Shown here: positions 8,707 through 16,149 of the stretch, piece by piece | Layout: each line of letters opens with the position of its first letter | Numbering within the stretch: the stretch's first letter is position 1 | NCBI RefSeq assembly: GCF_002217405.1 | Contig: NZ_MUHE01000008.1 | Location: forward strand, 1 to 32,380 | Reading direction: 5' to 3' | Source: Flavobacterium psychrophilum DSM 3660 = ATCC 49418 | GTDB taxonomy: Bacteria > Bacteroidota > Bacteroidia > Flavobacteriales > Flavobacteriaceae | DNA length: 32,380 nucleotides | Translations under genes and position numbers: made by a program | Notes under the pieces: generated by a model | Seen by the model: only the letters and a program-made list of their open reading frames with translations | Database searches by the model: none | Told to the model about the DNA's origin: nothing

Positions 8707-9754
8707 TTTTCTTTGAATCTATAAGGTTGCCATCAATTTTTTCGTTGTAATCAATTTCAGACATACTGATTTTTTTATGATCGATTTGTCTACCTTCTAA
8801 AATTAATTTTTCGGTAGCAATTTCAACTTTTTCTAATTTCTGAGTATAATTATTTTGATTAATTACCGAATCTTTCTCGAATTCACGAGGTCCTTCAATA
8901 GTCCAATCGTTAACATCTTTATGATCAAAACGACATCCGTTACAGATGAATTCTTCTACTTCATGATATTCGTCTTTGCGACCAGTTACTCGTTGAATTT
9001 CTCCACCAAACATCCAAACCGTTGTTTTTCCGCAACATCCTGGCGTTGTACATGCTCTGTGTGCATTGTAAGGTTTATTGAACCAAACTCTCGATTTGAA
9101 TCGGAAAGTTTTATCAGTTAAAGCACCAACAGGACAAACATCGATCATATTTCCAGAAAACTCATTATCTATCGCTTTTGAAATACAAGTTGAGATATTA
9201 GCATGATCACCACGATCCATCACACCATGCACTCTATTGTCTGTCAACTGATCTGCCACTTGCACACATCTTTGGCATAAAATACAACGATTCATGTGTA
9301 ATTGAATATTTGGACCAATATCTTCTGGTTCAAATGTTCTTTTTTCTTCGATAAAACGTGATTTCGGATTTCCGTGTTCGAAGCTTAAGTTCTGCAAATC
9401 ACATTCTCCCGCTTGATCACAAACTGGACAATCTAACGGATGGTTAATCAGCAAAAATTCCGTTACCGATTTTCTTGCTTCTTGAACTCTTGGAGAAGCT
9501 TTACTGGCTATTTCCATTCCGTCTTGACAACCTGTTACACAAGATGCCATCAATTTAGGCATTGGCCTTGGATCTGCTTCGCTACCTTTAGTTACATCAA
9601 CCAAACAACAACGGCATTTACCGCCGCTACCTTTTAGTTTTGAATAATAACACATGGCTGGTGGCACTACTTCTCCTCCAATCATACGTGCAGCTTGTAA
9701 TATGGTTGTTCCTGGTTCGACCTCAATCGAATGACCATCTATTGTTACCTTCAT
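8699..9754 (-). CDS. nuoG: NADH-quinone oxidoreductase subunit G, short form without molybdopterin-like domain
   Basis: Electron-wire subunit of complex I. An N-terminal [2Fe-2S] domain has Cys35, Cys47, Cys50 and Cys72. Next comes the His-ligated [4Fe-4S] motif HPLDCPVCDQAGEC (His105, Cys109, Cys112, Cys118), then CILCQRC...CPVG (Cys157-160-163 and Cys207). At 235-274 the usual cluster-N7 region is altered: CTTPGCC then ICNGCRF, so the normal CxxCxxxC spacing is lost. The protein ends at 351 residues, whereas E. coli NuoG exceeds 900, so the whole molybdopterin-oxidoreductase-like domain is absent. From memory this short form is usual for Bacteroidetes. It overlaps nuoH by 8 bp and lies 36 bp after the unknown gene at 9791-10762. 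Confidence 0.94.
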   Translation of the reverse strand: MKVTIDGHSIEVEPGTTILQAARMIGGEVVPPAMCYYSKLKGSGGKCRCCLVDVTKGSEADPRPMPKLMASCVTGCQDGMEIASKASPRVQEARKSVTEFLLINHPLDCPVCDQAGECDLQNLSFEHGNPKSRFIEEKRTFEPEDIGPNIQLHMNRCILCQRCVQVADQLTDNRVHGVMDRGDHANISTCISKAIDNEFSGNMIDVCPVGALTDKTFRFKSRVWFNKPYNAHRACTTPGCCGKTTVWMFGGEIQRVTGRKDEYHEVEEFICNGCRFDHKDVNDWTIEGPREFEKDSVINQNNYTQKLEKVEIATEKLILEGRQIDHKKISMSEIDYNEKIDGNLIDSKKNG

Positions 9755-9790
9755 TTTATAATTGTTTATGGAACTACAATTCAGCTTTTA

Positions 9791-10762
9791 TTACTTTGAA
9801 ATTTTTTTACTTAAATCTTTCAAATCACCAGATTTCAGATTGTAGGAAGCTGGACTATAACTAGAATAGACCACTTCTCCTGTTTGAGAATTTATAACAC
9901 TAACATATTTGTCAGTTGAGCTTTTAATATATTGTAAATAGAAAAATGGCTCTTCATTTTTCAATATCTTTTCATTCAACTCTTTAGTTGATATTACTTG
10001 ATATTTTGGTTTGTAATCTTCCAAAAGTTCTTTTTCATCATGTTTTTTTGATTCATCACCAGTAAAAGCATTAAATTTAGTAAAAGCGTAATCGGGAATG
10101 TATAAAGTTTTATTTTGTAATTTTTTAATTTCAGAATCATTAATTATAGGGGAATACAAACTTTTCTCTTTCCCCATTTCAAGGTACATTATCATATTTT
10201 GGAGATGATTTTTTAACAATCCTTCTCCCCAATTTCTAATATGGTTTTCACAACCGAAATTTGTAAGAAATAAGTTTTCTGGAGTTCTTAAAGTTTGAAA
10301 ATCTGTATAAAGCTCCAACCTTGCAATTTGATTTTTATCCTTTTCTTTAAATTCTTTTGAAGAATCCCCCTTCTTCTTTAAAAACTTTTCACTACAAGTC
10401 CATAATTCCAAATAAAGATGTGTATTTTCCCACTTGATTCCTAGATTTCTACTACCATTACTATACAATTTGTAACTCTCTACATTGGTTGTATAGCCTC
10501 CTAAATTTAAAAAAGAACTATTCGCATTCAAATACTTGTTTATATCAGCATATTTTATAAACTCGATTTTTGAAAAAGTCCAATATTTTTTAAAGATCTC
10601 TGCATATTTTAAGGAAACAGCATCATTTGGGTCGTTCATAGTAATATAAGTGGTAGTTCCCTTTACTTTTTCTATATCTTTAACATTAGAAATCGATATT
10701 TGAGCATTAGCTGAAATAGCTAATATTAAGAAAGGTAAAATTAATTTGATTCTATTTATCAT
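9791..10762 (-). CDS. Exported protein of unknown function inside the nuo operon
   Basis: I do not recognise this 323-residue protein. Residues 1-20 (MINRIKLILPFLILAISANA) are a convincing Sec signal peptide ending in an ANA cleavage site, with no lipobox, so it should be periplasmic or surface-located. The mature part is Lys/Glu/Asn-rich and mostly hydrophilic, with a charged stretch KKKGDSSKEFKEKDKNQ near 129-145. Near the C-terminus, YLQYIKSSTDKYVSVINSQ and TGEVVYSSYSPASYNL read like beta-strands. It has two cysteines (WTCSEK, FGCENH). It starts 15 bp after nuoF with an AGGA-like ribosome site close to the ATG and ends 36 bp before nuoG, so it must be co-transcribed with complex I genes. 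It looks more AT-rich than its neighbours. Whether it serves complex I or is a passenger cannot be told from sequence. Confidence 0.85.
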   Translation of the reverse strand: MINRIKLILPFLILAISANAQISISNVKDIEKVKGTTTYITMNDPNDAVSLKYAEIFKKYWTFSKIEFIKYADINKYLNANSSFLNLGGYTTNVESYKLYSNGSRNLGIKWENTHLYLELWTCSEKFLKKKGDSSKEFKEKDKNQIARLELYTDFQTLRTPENLFLTNFGCENHIRNWGEGLLKNHLQNMIMYLEMGKEKSLYSPIINDSEIKKLQNKTLYIPDYAFTKFNAFTGDESKKHDEKELLEDYKPKYQVISTKELNEKILKNEEPFFYLQYIKSSTDKYVSVINSQTGEVVYSSYSPASYNLKSGDLKDLSKKISK

Positions 10763-10777
10763 AAGTCCTATTTTTTT

Positions 10778-12145
10778 TTAAACAATTTCATTTTTAATTA
10801 GATGTTTTACCTTTTCAAAAGGTTCATTCACAAAATGATCTCTATTTTTTATTTTTTCTGGGAAACGAACATGATATTCAAATTCCTCTCTAAAGTGACG
10901 AATTGCTGCGGCTACTGGCCAAGCTGCTGCATCACCTAAAGGACAAATCGTGTTTCCTTCTATTTTACTTTGAATACTCAACAACAAATCGATATCTTCT
11001 TCACGACCGTGACCGTTTTCTATTCTATGTAATATTTTTTCCATCCAGCCTGTACCTTCACGACAAGGTGTACATTGACCGCAAGACTCATGGTGGTAAA
11101 AACGAGAAAAATTCCATGTGTTGCGCACAATACAAGCTCTGTCATCATATACGATAAATCCTCCAGAACCTAACATGGATCCTGTAGGAAAACCACCATC
11201 ACTCAAACTTTCGTAAGACATTAAACGGTCTTCGTTATTGGCTGTTTTGTATATTAAATGTGCTGGTAAAATGGGCACTGAACTTCCTCCAGGGACTAAT
11301 GCTTTGAGTGGTCTATTGGTAGCCATACCACCTAGATATTCGTCTGAATTCATAAATTCATAAACAGACAATCCCATTTCGATTTCGTAAACTCCAGGGT
11401 TTTTGATGTTTCCAGAAGCAGAAATTAATTTAGTTCCTGTAGAACGACCTATTCCTATTTCGGCATATTTTGCGCCTGAATTATTTACAATCCATGGCAC
11501 TGCGGAAATTGTTTCTACATTGTTTACAACTGTTGGGTTTCCCCAAAGTCCAGAAACTGCTGGAAATGGTGGTTTGATACGAGGATTTCCTCTTTTACCT
11601 TCCAACGATTCGATTAATGCGGTTTCTTCACCACAAATGTAGGCACCACCTCCAATTTGAACATATAAATCCAAATCGTAACCCGTCCCTAATATATTTT
11701 TACCCAACCAACCCGCAGCTTTTGCTTCGGCGATGGCTCTTTCTAAAATTTTGTAGACCCACATATATTCTCCACGAATATAAATGTAAGATAGGTTTGC
11801 ACCCAAAGCATAACTAGAAGTAATCATTCCTTCGATTAATAAATGAGGAATAAATTCCATCAAATATCTATCCTTAAAGGTTCCTGGTTCTGACTCATCA
11901 GCATTACAAACCAAATGACGTGGTTTCCCCGATTTTTTATCGATAAAACTCCATTTCATTCCCGCTGGAAATCCCGCTCCTCCACGACCACGAATTCCAG
12001 AAGTTTTTACCTCTTCTACTACTTCGTCTGGTGTTAAAGTTTTTAGTGCTTTTTCTACCGATGCATAACCGCCTTCTTTGCGGTATACTTCGTAAGTTCT
12101 AATTCCAGGAACGTTTATTTTGTCTAATAATATTTTTTTTGACAT
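10778..12145 (-). CDS. nuoF: NADH-quinone oxidoreductase subunit F (NADH/FMN/[4Fe-4S])
   Basis: NADH-oxidising subunit of complex I. Signatures are RGRGGAGFPAGMKW (NADH/FMN-binding glycine-rich loop, about 51-65), CNADESEPGTFKDR, GGGAYICGEETALIESLEGKRG (FMN site) and, for cluster N3, ESCGQCTPCREGTGW plus NTICPLGDAAAWP. All four cluster cysteines are present. The 455 residues match NuoF of about 430-460. It starts one base after the nuoE stop. Unlike the Bacteroidetes that lack nuoE/F/G, this organism keeps the NADH-dehydrogenase module and should therefore use NADH directly. Confidence 0.97.
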   Translation of the reverse strand: MSKKILLDKINVPGIRTYEVYRKEGGYASVEKALKTLTPDEVVEEVKTSGIRGRGGAGFPAGMKWSFIDKKSGKPRHLVCNADESEPGTFKDRYLMEFIPHLLIEGMITSSYALGANLSYIYIRGEYMWVYKILERAIAEAKAAGWLGKNILGTGYDLDLYVQIGGGAYICGEETALIESLEGKRGNPRIKPPFPAVSGLWGNPTVVNNVETISAVPWIVNNSGAKYAEIGIGRSTGTKLISASGNIKNPGVYEIEMGLSVYEFMNSDEYLGGMATNRPLKALVPGGSSVPILPAHLIYKTANNEDRLMSYESLSDGGFPTGSMLGSGGFIVYDDRACIVRNTWNFSRFYHHESCGQCTPCREGTGWMEKILHRIENGHGREEDIDLLLSIQSKIEGNTICPLGDAAAWPVAAAIRHFREEFEYHVRFPEKIKNRDHFVNEPFEKVKHLIKNEIV

Positions 12146-12146
12146 C

Positions 12147-12677
12147 TTATTTATCGTGTAATATTATTTTATTGTCTTTACAATCAGCAATTAACTGATC
12201 TATTTTTGCTTCTGTTAAGTGTTCTTGGTAAAAATCACCTAGTTGCATCATTGGTGCATAACCACAAGCTCCTAGACATTCTACACCACGAACTTCAAAA
12301 AGTCCATCGGCAGTTGGTTCTCCCACTTTTACACCTAATTTATCACAAGTGTAATCCATTAAATTTTCGGTTCCGTTCAAACAACAAGGCGAAGTTTGAC
12401 AAAATTCGAACATGTATTTACCAATTGGTCTTCTATTATACATTGTATAAAAAGAAACGACTTCATACACTTCTACTGGTTTGATATGCAAAATTTCAGC
12501 TACTTTGTCTTGCAACTCAATACTCAACCAATTGTCGTGAGCATCTTGTACTTCGTGCAAAACAGGCAATAATGCCGATTTTCTTTTGTCTTCTGGATAA
12601 TGACTACATAATTCTTCGATGCGAGTCATTAACGCTTCGGTTATATTAATAGTCTGTTTGATATTCGTTTTTTCCAT
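12147..12677 (-). CDS. nuoE: NADH-quinone oxidoreductase subunit E ([2Fe-2S])
   Basis: 24-kDa-type subunit holding cluster N1a in the NADH module. Thioredoxin-like ferredoxin fold with Cys93/Cys98 (CQTSPC) and Cys134/Cys138 (CLGAC), plus the N-terminal helical bundle (LLPVLHEVQDAHDNWLS). I place the start at the ATG at 12675-12677, giving 176 residues beginning MEKTNIKQTI. An in-frame ATG 14 codons further upstream (12717-12719) falls inside the 76-bp tandem repeat and would add an unlikely Cys-rich peptide. The stop is one base before nuoF. Its upstream region is the tandem duplication 12677-12828. Confidence 0.96.
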   Translation of the reverse strand: MEKTNIKQTINITEALMTRIEELCSHYPEDKRKSALLPVLHEVQDAHDNWLSIELQDKVAEILHIKPVEVYEVVSFYTMYNRRPIGKYMFEFCQTSPCCLNGTENLMDYTCDKLGVKVGEPTADGLFEVRGVECLGACGYAPMMQLGDFYQEHLTEAKIDQLIADCKDNKIILHDK

Positions 12678-12828
12678 TTTTATTTCTTTTAACCACAAAG
12701 TGCACAAAGAAGGGCACAAAGTTCACAAAGATTTATTTTCTAGTAATCAAAATTTTTATTTCTTTTAACCACAAAGTACACAAAGAAGGGCACAAAGTTC
12801 ACAAAGATTTATTTTCTAGTAATCAAAA
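12677..12828. repeat. Two-copy 76-bp tandem repeat with CACAAAG motifs before nuoE
   Basis: Two adjacent 76-bp units, 12677-12752 and 12753-12828, differ at one base (TGCACAAAG versus TACACAAAG). The first few bases of a third unit follow. Each unit contains four CACAAAG words spaced 9, 11 and 9 bp apart (CTTTGTG when read with nuoE) and ends next to GGTTAAAAG. The first unit touches the nuoE start codon. Only two copies and no unique spacers are present, so it is not CRISPR. Confidence 0.95.
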
Positions 12829-12860
12829 TTTTTATTTTTTAATTCTCAATTTTTATTTTT

Positions 12861-14099
12861 TTATGCGTCTAGTTCTCCTGCAATGACATTCAAACTTGAT
12901 AATATGACGATCGCATCAGATAATAATGCTCCTTTAATCATTTCAGGATAGGCTTGATAGTATATAAAACAAGGACGACGGAAATGTAATCTGTACGGCG
13001 TACGACTTCCATCGGTAGTTAAATAAAATCCTAATTCTCCGTTTCCTCCTTCTACAGCGTGATAAATTTCAGCTACTGGAACAGGAACTTCTCCCATCAC
13101 AATTTTGAAATGGTAAATTAATGATTCCATATTATGATATACATCTTCTTTTGGAGGAAGGTAATAATCTGGAACTTCTGCATGGTACACATTTCCTTCT
13201 GGCATTTTAGCCAAGGCTTGACGAATGATACTTAAACTTTCCCAAACTTCGGCATTACGAACACAAAAACGGTCGTAAGTATCACCTGATTTTCCTACAG
13301 GAATTATAAACTCAAAATCTTCGTAAGAAGAATAAGGTTCTGCTACACGAACATCATAATCGATACCTGCGGCACGTAAGTTTGGACCTGTAAATCCGTA
13401 AGCCATAGCTTTTTCGGCAGAAATTGCACCAACATTTACGGTTCTATCGATAAAAATTCTATTTCTTTCGAAAAGATTTTCAAATTCTTTCCAAGCAATT
13501 GGAAATTCTTCTAAAAAGGTGTTTAATAATTGAAAAGCTTTTGGTGACCAATCTCTTTCGAAACCGCCAATTCTTCCCATATTTGTTGTAAGACGAGCAC
13601 CACAAATTTCTTCGTAGATTTCGTAAATTTTTTCTCTAAATTGGAATACATATAAGAAACCTGTATAAGCTCCGGTATCGACACCTAAAATCGAATTACA
13701 TATAATGTGATCCGTTATACGCGCTAGTTCCATTACAATAACTCTTAAATATTGTGCCCGCTTAGGCACTTCAATATCTAATAATTTTTCTAATGTCATC
13801 CACCAAGCCATATTATTGATAGGTGAAGAACAATAGTTCATTCTGTCTGTCAACGGAGTGATTTGATAAAAAGGGCGGTTTTCGGCAATTTTTTCGAACG
13901 CACGATGAATATAACCAATGGTTGGTTCGGCATCAACTATACGCTCACCATCCATCAACAAGATATTTTGAAAAATACCATGAGTGGCTGGGTGAGTAGG
14001 CCCTAAATTTAGGATCGAAAGTTCGCTTCCGTCTTCATTTAGTTTTTCCTTAATTATTTTAGCATAGCGATGCTCGGGTGGTAATAATAGTTCTGACAT
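12861..14099 (-). CDS. nuoD: NADH-quinone oxidoreductase subunit D (49-kDa type)
   Basis: Peripheral-arm subunit that forms the quinone headgroup pocket with NuoB. Typical sequence: ILNLGPTHPATHGIFQNIL, with His36 and His40 in the quinone-site loop. Other conserved parts are TIGYIHRAFEKIAENRPFYQITPLTDRMNYCSSP, ICGARLTTNMGRIGG, YRLHFRRPCFIYYQAYPEMIKG and the C-terminal VILSSLNVIAGELDA. The 412 residues are normal for a stand-alone NuoD; it is not fused to NuoC as in E. coli. Spacers on both sides contain repeat elements (14116-14235 upstream, 12677-12828 downstream). Confidence 0.97.
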   Translation of the reverse strand: MSELLLPPEHRYAKIIKEKLNEDGSELSILNLGPTHPATHGIFQNILLMDGERIVDAEPTIGYIHRAFEKIAENRPFYQITPLTDRMNYCSSPINNMAWWMTLEKLLDIEVPKRAQYLRVIVMELARITDHIICNSILGVDTGAYTGFLYVFQFREKIYEIYEEICGARLTTNMGRIGGFERDWSPKAFQLLNTFLEEFPIAWKEFENLFERNRIFIDRTVNVGAISAEKAMAYGFTGPNLRAAGIDYDVRVAEPYSSYEDFEFIIPVGKSGDTYDRFCVRNAEVWESLSIIRQALAKMPEGNVYHAEVPDYYLPPKEDVYHNMESLIYHFKIVMGEVPVPVAEIYHAVEGGNGELGFYLTTDGSRTPYRLHFRRPCFIYYQAYPEMIKGALLSDAIVILSSLNVIAGELDA

Positions 14100-14115
14100 T
14101 TTTAATTAAAAATTG

Positions 14116-14235
14116 ATAATTGATAATTAGCTTTGTTCCGTTCGGCCTATGACCTCGGGTGATAATTCCAATTAACTATTAATTTATTATTCCTTTTTAT
14201 TTTATAATTATCAATTATACATTGTTAATTATCCA
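14116..14235. repeat. Palindromic element with heptad arms between nuoC and nuoD
   Basis: 14116-14129 (ATAATTGATAATTA) is a perfect reverse complement of 14205-14218, with a 75-nt spacer. The left arm repeats AATTGAT. The right arm continues as degenerate 7-base units (AATTATC, AATTATA, CATTGTT, AATTATC, CATTATT) through about 14240. The right arm runs into nuoC: the nuoC stop (14229-14231) and its last codons (NNG) are made of repeat units. The spacer contains no gene. Confidence 0.85.
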
Positions 14236-14750
14236 TTATTTGTTGTTCTACCAAAAAACCGGTCGTCTTTGTCTGTTCTTCCTGAGTCTTCCATTGGAAA
14301 TTCTTTTCTCATCGGAAAAGATACCATTTCGTCCATATTCAAGATTCTTTTTAATTGAGGATGACCTATAAAATTGATTCCATAGAAATCATAGGTTTCA
14401 CGTTCCATCCAATTGGCACACAAGAAGATATTTGAAATTGTTTTTATTTCAGGAGTTTCTCCGTTAATAAAACTTTTGATTCTGATTCTTTTATTTTCAA
14501 TCCAATTGTGCAAATGATACACTACGGCAAACTGCTCGTTTACATTATTATCTGGATAATGAATACCGCATAAATCTGTTAAAAAGTGAAAATTTAAAGA
14601 TTCTTCATTCTTCAAAAATAAAATCACTGAAGTCATTTCATCAGCGGTTACCTCGAAAGTAAAAATGTCTTTTTCTTGGCGAAAATTCACGACACTTTCC
14701 CCGAAAGTTGCTGTTAATTTATCTTGAATTTGGGTGTTTTCTAAAGCCAT
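14229..14750 (-). CDS. nuoC: NADH-quinone oxidoreductase subunit C (30-kDa type)
   Basis: Peripheral-arm structural subunit that packs against NuoD. The family signature near residues 117-140 (WMERETYDFYGINFIGHPQLKRILN) and the following FPMRKEFPMEDSGRTDKDDRFFG are clear. At 173 residues it is a free-standing NuoC. The gene begins 4 bp after nuoB. Its last residues (TTNNG) and stop codon are encoded by units of the flanking heptad repeat, so the true C-terminus has probably been reshaped by repeat insertion, outside the conserved core. Confidence 0.96.
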   Translation of the reverse strand: MALENTQIQDKLTATFGESVVNFRQEKDIFTFEVTADEMTSVILFLKNEESLNFHFLTDLCGIHYPDNNVNEQFAVVYHLHNWIENKRIRIKSFINGETPEIKTISNIFLCANWMERETYDFYGINFIGHPQLKRILNMDEMVSFPMRKEFPMEDSGRTDKDDRFFGRTTNNG

Positions 14751-14754
14751 GTTC

Positions 14755-15300
14755 TTATTTAATGTTATAAGATGCTAATAGTTCTTGGTACTCTGGCGAG
14801 CTACGACGGCGAACAGATTCAGACTTAACTAATTCTTGCAAACGCATTACACCATCTACAATTTGTTCTGGTCTTGGCGGACAACCTGGCACATATACAT
14901 CTACAGGAATTACTTTGTCTATTCCTTGCAAAACAGAATAGGTATCGAAAATTCCTCCTGAAGAAGCACAAGCACCCACCGCAATTACCCAACGAGGTTC
15001 GGCCATTTGCTCGTAAACTTGCCTTAAAATAGGCGCCATTTTTTTAGAGATAGTTCCCATTACCATTAGCATATCTGCTTGGCGAGGAGAAAAACTTACT
15101 CTTTCTGAACCAAAACGTGCTAAATCGTAATGCGAAGCCATTGTTGCCATAAACTCGATACCACAACATGAGGTTGCAAACGGCAATGGCCACATAGAAT
15201 TGGCACGAGCTAATCCTACAACATCATTTAATTTTGTTGCAAAAAAACCTTCTCCAGTTACTCCTTCTGGAGCTTCTACTATATTTATATTTGAACTCAT
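14755..15300 (-). CDS. nuoB: NADH-quinone oxidoreductase subunit B (cluster N2)
   Basis: Carries [4Fe-4S] cluster N2, the last electron carrier before quinone. The four ligands are visible: tandem Cys45-Cys46 (ATSCCGIEFMA), Cys111 (VGACASSGG) and Cys140 (VPGCPPRPEQ). The adjacent RFGSERVSFSPRQADMLMVMGTIS is highly conserved. The 181 residues are typical. It lies 149 bp after nuoA, across a spacer holding an ATTTTAG repeat, and 4 bp before nuoC. Confidence 0.98.
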   Translation of the reverse strand: MSSNINIVEAPEGVTGEGFFATKLNDVVGLARANSMWPLPFATSCCGIEFMATMASHYDLARFGSERVSFSPRQADMLMVMGTISKKMAPILRQVYEQMAEPRWVIAVGACASSGGIFDTYSVLQGIDKVIPVDVYVPGCPPRPEQIVDGVMRLQELVKSESVRRRSSPEYQELLASYNIK

Positions 15301-15304
15301 TTTT

Positions 15305-15444
15305 ATTTTAGATTTTAGATTTTAGATTTTAGATTTTTGAAAAACCTTTAACATAAAATCAAATTTTAATAAAATCTTTTGTAGAAATCTCGGGGCTTAA
15401 ATTTAGATTATATCGAAATCTAAAATATACACTCTGAAATCTAA
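15305..15444. repeat. ATTTTAG heptad array with inverted partner, nuoA-nuoB spacer
   Basis: Four exact head-to-tail copies of ATTTTAG occupy 15305-15332. On the far side of the spacer, AAATCTAAAAT (15416-15426) is the reverse complement of the array, and a second looser copy (GAAATCTAAAT, 15436-15446) overlaps the edge of nuoA. The 149-bp gap holds no gene. The layout matches the nuoC-nuoD element: short-period arms facing each other. Confidence 0.8.
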
Positions 15445-15449
15445 ATTTC

Positions 15450-15815
15450 CTAATCCCATTCAAGGGCTTTCTTTTTTATAATATAGAAAAACCCAACTAA
15501 TAATAATGACATGAATATTACCATTTTAATCATACCTTGCATTCCTAATTCTTGAAAATTAATTGCCCAAGGATATAAAAATATTACTTCAACATCAAAA
15601 AGCACAAATAAAATAGCAACCAAAAAATATTTTACCGAGAAAGGAACGCGAGCATTCCCAATAGATTCGATACCACTTTCAAAATTTTTATCTTTATTTA
15701 CAGATGATCTTTTTGGCCCTAAAAAACTTGAACCTATGATAGTTAACACCACAAATCCAACAGCAAGTCCCATTTGCATAAATATTGGTAAATAATCTAA
15801 TTGATTTGATTGCAT
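15450..15815 (-). CDS. nuoA: NADH-quinone oxidoreductase subunit A
   Basis: First gene of the complex I operon: a 121-residue, three-helix membrane subunit next to the quinone chamber. The conserved loop and helix FESGIESIGNARVPFSVKYFLVAILFVLFDVEVIFLYPWA (about 45-84) is essentially canonical, including the acidic FDVEV motif in helix 2. Length is typical (about 115-145). The promoter at 15843-15873 lies 27 bp upstream of the ATG. Confidence 0.97.
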   Translation of the reverse strand: MQSNQLDYLPIFMQMGLAVGFVVLTIIGSSFLGPKRSSVNKDKNFESGIESIGNARVPFSVKYFLVAILFVLFDVEVIFLYPWAINFQELGMQGMIKMVIFMSLLLVGFFYIIKKKALEWD

Positions 15816-15842
15816 TGTTTATAAATTAGTTTTTAACATTTA

Positions 15843-15872
15843 CAAAGATACATGGCTGGAATTAAATCGCAA
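15843..15872 (-). promoter_or_regulatory. Promoter of the nuo operon
   Basis: On the minus strand TTG (15870-15872) is followed after 19 bp by TATCTTTG (15843-15850), a near-exact TTG-N19-TANNTTTG Bacteroidetes promoter. It is placed 27 bp before nuoA. No other equally good promoter was noticed inside the operon, although the repeat-bearing spacers A/B, C/D and D/E could hide weak ones. Confidence 0.82.
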
Positions 15873-15873
15873 C

Positions 15874-16149
15874 CCAAAATGGCAATTTCGACTAAAAAAA
15901 AGCACATTAACGACTTATTTTTAATGTTTCTAAATTACAAATTTTTAAATCATTGAGTATTTCTTCGATTTAAAAGAAACGAATAAATTAAAATTACTAA
16001 AAACAAAAAAAATGGAGTAGTTGGATTTATTTAGGATAACATTTAAAATATATGTAGTTTATTTTAAGGAATTAACAAAAATGGTAGTAAGTTTGTCATA
16101 GTTTTAATGAAATTTTAACCATCTATTTATTCTTAATTTTTTAATCCAA
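15874..16149. other. Divergent spacer between nuoA and the macroglobulin gene
   Basis: The 334-bp gap 15816-16149 holds the nuo promoter at its left end. On the plus strand TAAGTTTG (16088-16095) fits a -7 box about 55 bp before the macroglobulin ATG, but no TTG is found at the right distance upstream, so that promoter is tentative. The rest is AT-rich, without convincing open frames or strong hairpins. Confidence 0.45.

Noticed and set aside
8339..8716. 125-codon open frame antisense to nuoH
   Set aside because: It is a mirror of a highly conserved membrane-protein gene, with no promoter or plausible protein features.
9755..9790. AATTGT/ACAATT hairpin before nuoG as an attenuator
   Set aside because: Six AT-rich base pairs in AT-rich DNA is expected by chance.
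12678..12719. Longer NuoE beginning at the ATG at 12717-12719
   Set aside because: The extra 14 codons lie entirely within the 76-bp repeat and encode a Cys-rich peptide not found in NuoE; the ATG at 12675-12677 gives a normal length.
12677..12828. CRISPR-like array
   Set aside because: Two directly adjoining copies with no unique spacers between them and no cas genes nearby.
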